A DNA stretch of 64,000 bases from Saccharomycopsis fibuligera x Saccharomycopsis cf. fibuligera (Eukaryota > Ascomycota > Saccharomycetes > Ascoideales > Saccharomycopsidaceae), in the NCBI GenBank assembly GCA_001936135.1, contig CP012819.1, positions 2,017,501 to 2,081,500 on the forward strand, given 5' to 3'. A program made the position numbers and the translations under genes. Position 1 is the stretch's first letter, and each line of letters begins with the position of its first letter. Positions 52,976 to 62,173 of this stretch are shown piece by piece. The notes beneath the pieces were generated by a model that made no database searches, was not told the origin of the DNA, and worked only from the letters and a program-made list of their open reading frames with translations.

Positions 52976-54608
52976 GTGCAGCTTCTATAGACACGTTTGC
53001 CGTCTCCTTGACGGCACGTGACCGCACTACAAAACGCAGACCAAAACCAGGGCGAGAGTGACGGTGGCTAGGCAGCATGTTTTCCCTGCTGAGTAAGCAC
53101 CGCCCATGTAGTCAGAAATCGACTTGCGAATGCCGCTTTGGTGAGCGAGTGCTGGCGCGCGCCCGTAGCAACAAACGCATGGCCCCGTAGCGCACCGAGC
53201 GCTGCACTAAAGCCAGAACCGGCAATCAATTACGAACAGAAAAGCACAAAAAAGTATCACAAAGTCTCATCTGTACTCGGGCCCGCGGCGAGGAACTCGA
53301 CTTGTAGATGCAGACTGTGGGTGCGTGGTTGCTGGATCCGCAGACAACAGGCTATAACTAGAGCGCAGTTGGTGTACTGGTAAACCGCCGCGAGCAAAGA
53401 AGTTTGGCCAAGGTAGTGCAGAGTTCGCTCCAGCAATTCCAGATACACATCAAAGGGCCGCCGCGCTCCCTTGGGGCGTGTACACCGCATGCTCCGCGAC
53501 CCCTTCTTTTTCCCACTGCGTTGGCGCCCTTACGCAGCACTCTCCCTCCCTCCCTCACCCGTATTATCCAGTATAGGCAACGCTACAGAAGAAGACGGAC
53601 ACCAGATGCTCCGCAGAGGATCCGAATGGCCCCTGGCAAGCTGCCGGCCTTCGCAGCAGCTTGCCCTGTGCTTGGAGCGGCAGTTGGCTCTGTAGTCTTC
53701 TCCCGTGTGCACACTATGTGGCGGTGGAAAACACCCCCTGTGGAGCACACACACCCCGTAGAATGCAGCGTCTGTGCTCTGGTACAGCGTAGACGAGATC
53801 CCGTGGCTGACGGTGGTTTTTCGCGGCCTGTTGGCACGCTGTGCGCTGCTACTTCTGTACGTTTTTGGTAGAGCTGAAAAAAAGCAGGCAAAGTCCAGCT
53901 ACGTGTTGCTCGAGATATTGCCCAGACAAGCAGCATTGTAGCCGTGGTAATGGTCGCTGTAGCAGCTTTAGGCATTAGTTGTGAGAGAGCTGTGTAAAGG
54001 AGATCCAGCGAGCTGTGAAAAGGAAAAGGCCCGTTTACGCACTAGAGCAGCGCGACTGACACAGCGAAAAATTCACGAGAAAAAGTCAAGCAAAAAAAAA
54101 AAAAAAAAAAAAAAAAAAGGAAACAGCAGCAATCCGCAACGTATTCCTTTAGGCGCTTAGCCAGATAGACCACAACCACACACAGCTCTACAACACCTGA
54201 ACATAATTATATCCCACACCACACAAGCACACACATACACACACACACACGCCATCAAGAGACAAACCGGTTTCTCATCAACTACCTCCAATACCATCCA
54301 GCAAACACATCCACCACCTCCAACGTTCTCTTGCCGTGTTTCAATTTCGTCTCGTTTGTTTCTCTGATAGTAGCTGATCCGTATCAGAAATATCAATAAT
54401 CTCTGAGTGGGCCTCTCACTTTCATTCCATTACAACAATTTTTCTCCCATTTCCAAAGTCGCCGGCTCGGCAAGTGTCCCAGCAGATCTACAGCTATTGG
54501 TCCATATTCATTCGATAAAGAGGAGCTCACTGATTCTTCACCCCTATAGACGCCCCAAAATATACACACCGCCATAGCCAGCAAAATCCCCTGCCTTGAT
54601 TATTAACT

Positions 54609-57600
54609 ATGGTGTCTTCGTTCATGGGATTGAGGAGATCTGGCTCCTTGAGCAAAAACTCAAATATCCAGAACAGCAGTAGTCACAACACGAACAGTTC
54701 AAAACACAATGAGCCAAAATCCAGTCATAGCGATAGTTTATTGAGCTTGCTTAGTCCCAAATCTGACGATGGATTTCCCTCCAACAATAATCCTCCCGGG
54801 AGCTCCTTCTCTAATGCCAATCATAACAGCAGCAATAGCGGCGCCCTGCTAAAGAGAAACAATTCAACAAGCACAAATAGCTCATCCTTTTCTGACGATA
54901 GCGTCATAATACGTCGCACGAGCTCATTAAACTCGGATAAAAGCTATGCAAACAGCTATGATGCCATTAGTCCCTCTTTGCAAAACTCTCATGACATGTC
55001 CGAAGAATACAGTAACAACCACCATGGTCTTCATGCCCATGACATTGAAGAAGAAGACGACGACGACGACGATGAAGACCCGTTTGAAAATGAACTTTTA
55101 TTGCAAGATCCACCATTGTCTCCACCAAAAGAGCTCCACCCGGGCCGTCTTTATGCCCTTTACGAGTTCAGTGGTCCTGATCCTTCCCAATGTGACCTTG
55201 AGTACGACGACGCGGTAATCCTACTCAATGATGATGACAGCTATTGGTGGTTGATCAAAAAGGTCAAGGACGGCAAGATTGGTTTTGCCCCCGCTGAGTG
55301 TTTGGAGACTCCTGGTGAAAGGCTCGCTAGACTAAACTGCTGGAAAAATGAAGAACTAGAACGGATTGCTAAGGAAGAAAACAAAAAGAAAAGCAAAAGT
55401 TTACTTAGCTTAAGCCGCAAGGCCAGCAAATTGGCTTCCAGCAGCAGCAGTAGCAATAGCAATATCAACAACCATAGCAATAACAGCAGCAATCATGATT
55501 TGTTGCACCATCATCGCAGTTTGAGAAAGAAAAGCAGCTCCAAGAGCGTGGTGTTTTCTGATAGTTTGTCATATTCCAGTCCAGCATATTTCACAGACTC
55601 CGAACCAAGTGACGAAGATTATGAAGAGGACAGTGAACCAGAAGACGACGAAGAAAACATTGCTGATGATGTGGATTATAGTGACGATAATGATACGCTA
55701 GATGGCATTAGTACTGGAGACGCCAACAGCACCAACAAGATCCAATCAATTGAAGAAGAGGAGACTGATAAGGAAAGTATCGGTGATGAACCGGCTACCG
55801 AGGAGTACGTCTCAAATCCAGGATCTCCGGATATCACTAGCCCCTTGGTGGTATCGAAAATACGAAAGAAGTCTATTGAAAATTTGAAAAATGCTTCTTT
55901 ATTCAAGTCTGATGCCAGCAGCAAAACTGGAGTTGGTAAAAGAACTCCAACTCCACCGGCTCTCAAAACCAACAGCAAAGATCAACCGGCCCTGCTTAAT
56001 TTTGCCAATGAGCCTACTCCAGAAATGTTAAACAATCATGAAAGAAATAATGATATTAACCCCAACAGCAACAACAGACTAGCTGTGGAGAATGGACCTC
56101 TGGGAAAAAACCTTCAACGTAACAGTATGCTTTCCATTTCTGATGACGACGCATCCCTATACAACAGATCCTCTTCAATATACGACGGCGAAAGTGCGAT
56201 GTTTAGAAGATCTCAAGATTTGGATACTATGCTTAATTCTACTCCAATGTCATACCAAATAACTCAAACACCAACTGCTTTTTCATCTAGCTCAAATTCC
56301 AACACAAACCTCAACAACAACAACAACAACAATTCTGCTATTACTACCCCACCAGGCGCATCCAGCAACACAAATGGCAATAATAATACGGCAGTAATTG
56401 GAAACAATAATAACAATAGTGCTAACGTTAATGGTACTAATAACACCAGCAGCGGTAATAATGGAAACCCATTGGCTGCTCCTCTGTCAGTATTTGCTAA
56501 GCGTACAAACTCCATGGCCGGTTCCATCAAAACTGTTTCTTCAACTTACTCCATTGGTGAATATTCACCGTCTTCTTCGGAATTTGAATCAGATAGCAAT
56601 AGCAATAGCAACAGTAACAACCAAACGCCAACGAAATTTACTGCATTGAATGCTTTACAACTATCCAGCAGCACCATCAATAATGGCGGTTTGAAGGGTA
56701 AAATTAGTAATAGTAGCAGCATCAATCAGCTTGGTAGTGGAGGACTTGCTGGCGCTGCGGGGATTATCACTAGTAATGGTAATACTACTGGTTTATTTGG
56801 AACGAATGTTCACTCTAATAATAACAACAAAAGTGCAATTAGCGATAATGATAATTATAATTACAACGATAACGATGCTGGCGATGGTGACGAATACGTT
56901 AGTGATATCACGGATAATATTGAGTTAGATAGCGGTTATTCTACTGATAATTATAATAACGGTAGCATTAAAGAGGATGATACTGTTGATAATCATGCTC
57001 AAGGAAAAAATAGAAAGTTAAAAACTAATTCTAAAAAGCATCAAAAGATTGATATTAATGATGTTGGTAATGATGTGGGGGTTGACAAAGAGTTACTGTT
57101 TACCAAGAAAAGATCTCCTCAAAAAGTTGGCGGCAAGAATGATTTTTCTGGTACTGCTGTTGATGACAGCGGTGCTAAAAGAACTCTTGGATCACCAGTT
57201 AATTTAATTCAAAACAACAATGATTCCAATATCACTTTCGACAACCCGATTGCAGAATCTCGCAAACCTCATCATCAAAACGAGACTCCTGCTGCTACAA
57301 CCAGTAATGTCCTGCTTCCTACTAATGAAAGCAAAGATGTTTCCTTTGATACAAATAATGACATTGCCAATGATACAATCAGCGAAATTGATAAACAACT
57401 CAAAGAAATGACCACTAGCAGCATTAGCAGCGACAACGCCGCTGAAACTAACACTGCCGACACAAGTTTTGAAAATGAAAAGGATTCCCAAAAAATTAAT
57501 GGAGAAAAGCAGCAGTATGAAGAAAATTCTAAACATCAACCATACGATGGTAGTAACGCTTCGAAACTAACTTCTGTGTCAACCAGTAACAACAATGATC

Positions 57601-59156
57601 TCAGTAAAGCTAGTCATACCACAAAACCTAAACTTTTACTTAGTCCTTCCAAATCATTATCGAAATCAAGAAATGAAAACAGATTAGAAAAGGTTAATTT
57701 TGATGATGATGAATGGGGGCTTGATTTTGAAAATGACAATGACAACGACAATGACACGTTAAAACGCACATCTTCACCAAGCTTGGCCAGTAATGCAACT
57801 TCCATTGCCGGCGGGTTAAGTAACAATAGCAGTAGCAACAATAGCAATAGTAATAGTGTTAATGCTAGTATTGCGTTGGGTGAACAAAGCGTTAGTATGG
57901 CTAATGCTAATGCTTCTCTGGCAACACAGTCTCAAGCAGGCCACCTGGCTAGTGATAATTATCTCAACTCAACCACAAAAAGTAATGTAAAGTTTTCACC
58001 AAAGAGCTCTACTTTTACTGGTAAGGATAGTGAAAGCAACATCAATCATGGGAATGCTGAAAATCATGACCATGATATTGAACATGAAGATGTGAATGGT
58101 AATGATGTTGATAAGGAGCGTACCAATGGCAACATAACCCCAGATTCTTCTTTTTTTACCAATTCGTCGTCTTCATTGGTTCATGATGATACATTCAATA
58201 ATTTAACTAAGAAAGATCTTGTCTCAGCAGATGCTACTAGTACTAAGACCACAATAGCTGCATTTGAACAGAATAATAATGAGAGAGAGATTCCAGCTTC
58301 ATTTTCTTCTACGAATTCCAATAACAACGCCGGCAGTATCAATGAAAATCACGCCAATCATAACCGTAACAACAGCAGTACTTACTTCAACCGTACCAAT
58401 TCGTTATCCGATAATAGCGAATCCGTGGAGTCGCATATTACGCCAATAACATCAACGCTGATTGATTCTGATATTCATAAAAAGACAGCGATTGCTGCTA
58501 GTGGTAGCCAAATCAATAACGTTCATAGGGATAATGATTTTGTTTATGGTGTCAATGTCACTACTGTGTCCAACAATAACAACAGCAATGCTGAGTACGC
58601 AAATTATATCAATCGATCCGAAAATGCCGTTAATGCTAATAGCACTAGCAATGATAGCAATCATAATAACGCTTTTGGTTCTACTTCTGGTAACGAAGAA
58701 GATTATGAGATACATCCAGGTATGGAAAGTTTTGTTAGTAATTCAAGTTTTGTCAGCGGTAGTGGGAGTGGAACTACTGCCACTATTGCATCAACTGCCA
58801 CTGCAAACTCAGCAAATGGTCAACACATTAGTCGTAACCATCCCAGCAACAATGGCAACAGCAATAATAGTACCAGTAATGCTGCTTCTACGGGTATAAA
58901 CATCAGCACTGCTACAAGAGGTCTCATCTCTACCACGACGTCATCAATGACGACAACAACTACAAACAACATATTATTAGACTCGAAACACAACAACAAT
59001 TCAAACGCGATGTTTGGTCTTTTAGAAAATCAAAGCTTTAGTAGCTTGTTGGAAGGTTATCATCCCGAAGTCAATGATTTGTTTGGACTGGTTTTTAGTA
59101 AAGCGGATTCTATTGAGGCGCAATTGGAAGACTTGAAAAAGTTGTTGATCAGTTAA
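54609..59156 (+). CDS. BUD14: Bud14-like SH3 protein, PP1 (Glc7) regulator
   Basis: The 1515-residue protein has an acidic stretch (about 145-165) and then an SH3 domain at about 177-238: RLYALYEFSGPDPSQCDLEYDD, DSYWWLIKK, GKIGFAPAECLET, followed by ERLARLNCWKNEE. This SH3 plus ERLARLNCWKN block is characteristic of S. cerevisiae Bud14. Bud14 targets the phosphatase Glc7 to the cortex, influences dynein at the bud tip and, with Kel1/Kel2, inhibits the formin Bnr1. A KVNF motif (around 1028) fits the RVxF-type PP1-docking pattern. Most other residues are Asn/Ser/Thr-rich low complexity, so the protein is about twice the length of the S. cerevisiae one (707). The C-terminus ends LEDLKKLLIS. In-frame CTG codons fall in disordered parts. 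Confidence 0.92.
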   Translation: MVSSFMGLRRSGSLSKNSNIQNSSSHNTNSSKHNEPKSSHSDSLLSLLSPKSDDGFPSNNNPPGSSFSNANHNSSNSGALLKRNNSTSTNSSSFSDDSVIIRRTSSLNSDKSYANSYDAISPSLQNSHDMSEEYSNNHHGLHAHDIEEEDDDDDDEDPFENELLLQDPPLSPPKELHPGRLYALYEFSGPDPSQCDLEYDDAVILLNDDDSYWWLIKKVKDGKIGFAPAECLETPGERLARLNCWKNEELERIAKEENKKKSKSLLSLSRKASKLASSSSSSNSNINNHSNNSSNHDLLHHHRSLRKKSSSKSVVFSDSLSYSSPAYFTDSEPSDEDYEEDSEPEDDEENIADDVDYSDDNDTLDGISTGDANSTNKIQSIEEEETDKESIGDEPATEEYVSNPGSPDITSPLVVSKIRKKSIENLKNASLFKSDASSKTGVGKRTPTPPALKTNSKDQPALLNFANEPTPEMLNNHERNNDINPNSNNRLAVENGPLGKNLQRNSMLSISDDDASLYNRSSSIYDGESAMFRRSQDLDTMLNSTPMSYQITQTPTAFSSSSNSNTNLNNNNNNNSAITTPPGASSNTNGNNNTAVIGNNNNNSANVNGTNNTSSGNNGNPLAAPLSVFAKRTNSMAGSIKTVSSTYSIGEYSPSSSEFESDSNSNSNSNNQTPTKFTALNALQLSSSTINNGGLKGKISNSSSINQLGSGGLAGAAGIITSNGNTTGLFGTNVHSNNNNKSAISDNDNYNYNDNDAGDGDEYVSDITDNIELDSGYSTDNYNNGSIKEDDTVDNHAQGKNRKLKTNSKKHQKIDINDVGNDVGVDKELLFTKKRSPQKVGGKNDFSGTAVDDSGAKRTLGSPVNLIQNNNDSNITFDNPIAESRKPHHQNETPAATTSNVLLPTNESKDVSFDTNNDIANDTISEIDKQLKEMTTSSISSDNAAETNTADTSFENEKDSQKINGEKQQYEENSKHQPYDGSNASKLTSVSTSNNNDLSKASHTTKPKLLLSPSKSLSKSRNENRLEKVNFDDDEWGLDFENDNDNDNDTLKRTSSPSLASNATSIAGGLSNNSSSNNSNSNSVNASIALGEQSVSMANANASLATQSQAGHLASDNYLNSTTKSNVKFSPKSSTFTGKDSESNINHGNAENHDHDIEHEDVNGNDVDKERTNGNITPDSSFFTNSSSSLVHDDTFNNLTKKDLVSADATSTKTTIAAFEQNNNEREIPASFSSTNSNNNAGSINENHANHNRNNSSTYFNRTNSLSDNSESVESHITPITSTLIDSDIHKKTAIAASGSQINNVHRDNDFVYGVNVTTVSNNNNSNAEYANYINRSENAVNANSTSNDSNHNNAFGSTSGNEEDYEIHPGMESFVSNSSFVSGSGSGTTATIASTATANSANGQHISRNHPSNNGNSNNSTSNAASTGINISTATRGLISTTTSSMTTTTTNNILLDSKHNNNSNAMFGLLENQSFSSLLEGYHPEVNDLFGLVFSKADSIEAQLEDLKKLLIS

Positions 59157-60530
59157 AGCGTTTTTGGCTTTTAGTCTTGAGTTATCTTTTTCTGTGTGGT
59201 GATTTGCTAATCTGTTATTCATTTTTATTGGTTGAGAAATTTTTATATTATGTTTTTTAAGTTGGAAACTTTGCGTTATTTTGTTTTTCAGTGCCGTTCA
59301 TTTTTTATATCTGACAATACTTATTGTTGAAACTTTTTCTTGGTGCTTTAAAGTGTGGCTAGTCATATGTTTTCAGGGTACATGGTTGATTGTTGGTTGT
59401 TGGTGTTTGAATGCTGGTCCTTTGATTGTTGATATCTTTCGATGTTCAATATTATGCATCAGGCCGACTTTAAATTATATTTTGATATTGCTCATTTGTT
59501 TTTCAGCTTTTGGTTTGTCTTTCTGATGCTTGATTTTTTTACTGGAATGGTTTTTAATTTGATTTTTTGCGTTTTAAATCGTGAGGTAACTTCTGTTTTT
59601 ATTACTGCCCACTTGTTTGTTTTTCTTCATTTGTTCTTACACCCTTGTTTGGTCACGCCACTGAAAGTCGCTGCTTTATTTTGCTGTGTTTTTTTATTTT
59701 GTTACAATTATTCATTTTGGTGACCATTTTTCCCCAGGCAGCTCTATTCTTGATTTTTGTTTTCTATTTAATATCTATCTAACTTTTAGATTTTTTTTCA
59801 TTGTTTTATTTTTGCTTTACATTTGTTTATTGCTGATGTTTATTATGTGATGTTTAGTTATGTCTTGTTTTGTCTTGCAGCATTTCATTTTCTCGTCCTT
59901 GATTTTACATAATTTGCTTTTAGAAAAATTGTGTTTTGATTCATTAGTTGATACCTTATTTTTTTGCTATCTTTCCACAATACTTTTTTTAACTTTTATA
60001 TTAATTTGCTTATACGTTTTTGTATAGATTGAGTTTTCCTACAATTATTACACTTGTCACTATAGCTTGGGGAGCATCCATCAAGTAAAACACGTCCCCT
60101 TGTACCTTTTGAAAATGCACTCGAAAAGGTTGGTGTCCATATAGCAGCTTCCACGATACCATGTCGGAGCTCCGCGGATCATTTTTCAAAATTATGCATT
60201 ATCAGAATCCGCGTATCTGGAAATCTCCTCACATGATCCTGCAGCTGTAATATAACAAATCGATCCGTCCGACGTTAAGGAAAAATGACAAATATCTTGT
60301 GCTGTATTCCTGACTAGCTGATAGATAAACACACTACCAACATCAACATCAGCTCGGTCAGCAATTGGTGGTCGAAAACCTGTTTTCTGTGCATTTCAAA
60401 TAACTTAACTTTTAACTTTCAATCGAAAACATCAGTATCGATTGACATTGACACTGCTCTGTCTTAAACAGTTTACCGCCAGTATCATTATCATCAGCTT
60501 TATCATAAGTAGTATCACAAATTCATTATA
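59157..60530. other. Intergenic region
   Basis: The left half is a T-rich 3' flank of BUD14; its hydrophobic frames (for example 59281-59723) come from T-richness. The right half is more balanced and should contain the promoter of the Mpv17/PMP22-family gene. No element was identified. Confidence 0.5.
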
Positions 60531-61391
60531 ATGTCCCTGATCAATAAAAAATATCTACATTACCTCTCCACCCACCCACTCCTTACCAAATCCATCACCG
60601 CTGCAATATTAGCCTCTCTTAATGAACTAATCGCCTCCATAATTGCTCAAGAATTCAAACTTACTACTTTCAATCTTCCAATTCCATTTTCATCATTTTC
60701 AACGTCCACATCATTACATCGTCGTCGTGAGCTTGTGGTCAAGTTTTTTAACCCTTACAATTTCAAGATTCCACTCTTGGCAGCTTTTGCATTTTTAGTA
60801 CAGGCTCCATTTGCTCATTATGCATATAAAGTCTTAAATCAAATCAAGTATTTCCAGAAGCAGCCGCTTAGTCTTGTGCGTAAATTTTTGCAGATTGTTG
60901 TGTCTTTGACTACAATCACTCCGGTTGTTTGTACCCTTAATGTGGCATATTTGGGGTTGATTAATAATCAGCTGTTGGTTAGCAGTGTTGCTGATGGGAT
61001 TACCAAGTTTGAAAACTTCAAAGAATTATCTCATGGTTTGCTCGGGTTGTTTATTCCATCGTCGTCTGAAGTCGTTTCTTCAGAGGCTAAGGCAAAGTTC
61101 AAGCAAGAAATCATTGACAAATTGCAGTTTGTGTGGAGTATTATTAAGACATCGTTAGATAAGAATTTATTCAATTTTTTGAAGTCATCATGGGTATCAA
61201 GTCCTTTGATTATGCTCTTTGCTCAAACTTATTTGGATCCGAATAGTTGGGTCGTGTTCTTTAACTTTGCATATTTTGTATTAGGCACTTTCCAAAATAC
61301 TTTGATGAAATTGAAGTTGAAACAGTTGAAGCGTAAACAAAAGTTGGAAAAAGAGGCTAGAGAAGAGAGTGAGAAGGAAAATCAGAGTTAA
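60531..61391 (+). CDS. Mpv17/PMP22-family organelle membrane protein
   Basis: The 286-residue protein opens YLHYLSTHPLLTKSITAAIL, the usual start of Mpv17/PMP22 proteins (Y-x-x-L-x-x-x-P-x-x-T-K). It has four hydrophobic spans, and a C-terminal block 'SSWVSSPLIMLFAQTYLDP' then WVVFFNFAYFVLGTFQNT that fits the family's final W…P…W pattern. The tail is strongly charged (KLKQLKRKQKLEKEAREESEKE). Members sit in the peroxisomal or inner mitochondrial membrane (Pxmp2, Sym1) and are linked to small-solute permeability. Which organelle applies here cannot be told. The ATG at 60531 follows an AT-rich leader. Confidence 0.72.
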   Translation: MSLINKKYLHYLSTHPLLTKSITAAILASLNELIASIIAQEFKLTTFNLPIPFSSFSTSTSLHRRRELVVKFFNPYNFKIPLLAAFAFLVQAPFAHYAYKVLNQIKYFQKQPLSLVRKFLQIVVSLTTITPVVCTLNVAYLGLINNQLLVSSVADGITKFENFKELSHGLLGLFIPSSSEVVSSEAKAKFKQEIIDKLQFVWSIIKTSLDKNLFNFLKSSWVSSPLIMLFAQTYLDPNSWVVFFNFAYFVLGTFQNTLMKLKLKQLKRKQKLEKEAREESEKENQS

Positions 61392-62173
61392 ATGTGTGGC
61401 TGAGCTAGTTGGTTAGTGTTATATGTTAAATCCGTTTGTTTCGTTTATGTTGTACTTTATTCTATATTGTGTTTTGTTGCTATGTTAGTTTATTTTAAAG
61501 CTCACAATGATTGGTTTATCTGTTCTTTTGTTTAGAAAGTTTTTTTATTTTTTATTTTCTTTACATCCGCTTTTGTCTTGTTAGTTGAGGAGCATGCTGC
61601 TTTCTTTCCCTCCATTAGATATTCTATTTTATATAAAAGCCCTCTTCCGTAGTTTTTCTATCATTATATGTACCCTTGTTTTATATTCTATAGCAAGTTA
61701 CTATTATCTAGTCTGCTTTACAGTAATTATCAACTTTTTTTTGTTTTACTTTTGGGCTTGTAAAGTAGTGAGCGATGGTACCTGATAGCAACATACAGTC
61801 AACGAAATCGTTGCTAACAACTTAAATATTCTCGCCAATCAAAACTGTTTACACTATTTATACTACTATTCGAACTGCGCAAAATTTAGGAAAAGCAAGA
61901 TGGGATTAAGTAATGGGCCCTCAGCACTCAAGTGTTCAAATATTGAAAAATTTCATCCCTTGTTTGAGCCTGAGCCTCATATTTTACCATTAATTAAGCA
62001 TGCTCCCACAGCGTGTGCCAATCCATCTTTGTCCTCTCTGAAAAAGCAGACGTATGTTAGCTATGTAAAAGAAAAATTGCAGACATACTTAAACAAGCGC
62101 TCAACACCATTCGTCCTCTTTTTGCAAACTTGACTCAAGAATACCTCTTCAACATTGTCAACGCTATTTTACA
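61392..62173. other. Intergenic region / IME4 upstream region
   Basis: The 782-bp region begins with a T-rich 3' flank. A 77-codon ATG frame (61900-62133) ends 40 bp before the IME4 ATG and is listed separately as a possible upstream ORF. Confidence 0.5.
61900..62133 (+). CDS. Possible upstream ORF of IME4 (77 codons)
   Basis: The frame begins with ATG in an AAGCAAG-ATG context, encodes MGLSNGPSALKCSNIEKFHP and onward, and ends just upstream of IME4 in a different frame. No family is recognised. It contains a GTATGT word (62052-62057) that could act as a splice donor, but there is no good branch site before the IME4 ATG. If transcribed as part of the IME4 leader it would be expected to reduce IME4 translation. 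Confidence 0.3.
   Translation: MGLSNGPSALKCSNIEKFHPLFEPEPHILPLIKHAPTACANPSLSSLKKQTYVSYVKEKLQTYLNKRSTPFVLFLQT

Larger units (their letters stand above)
52535..54608. other. GC-rich then AT-rich intergenic region before BUD14
   Basis: Just after the CYB2 stop is a (TTTTTA)n stretch (52540-52577). From about 52660 to 54060 the DNA is again GC-rich with no convincing gene; frames such as 53404-53871 look like by-products of high GC. A poly(A) run (54092-54118) marks the return to normal composition. A (CA)n tract (about 54224-54251) and pyrimidine-rich sequence lead into BUD14. Confidence 0.55.

Noticed and set aside
53404-53871. 155-codon frame in the GC-rich region after CYB2
   Set aside because: It overlaps frames on both strands, has no recognisable domain, and its composition follows local GC.
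58452-58899. Alternative frames inside BUD14 of up to 145 codons
   Set aside because: They are shadows of Asn/Ser repeat codons (AAT/AAC/AGC) read out of frame.
62052-62173. Intron joining the 77-codon upstream frame to IME4
   Set aside because: A GTATGT donor exists and one possible acceptor would be in frame, but there is no TACTAAC-like branch site. The IME4 N-terminus already aligns with or exceeds that of the S. cerevisiae protein.
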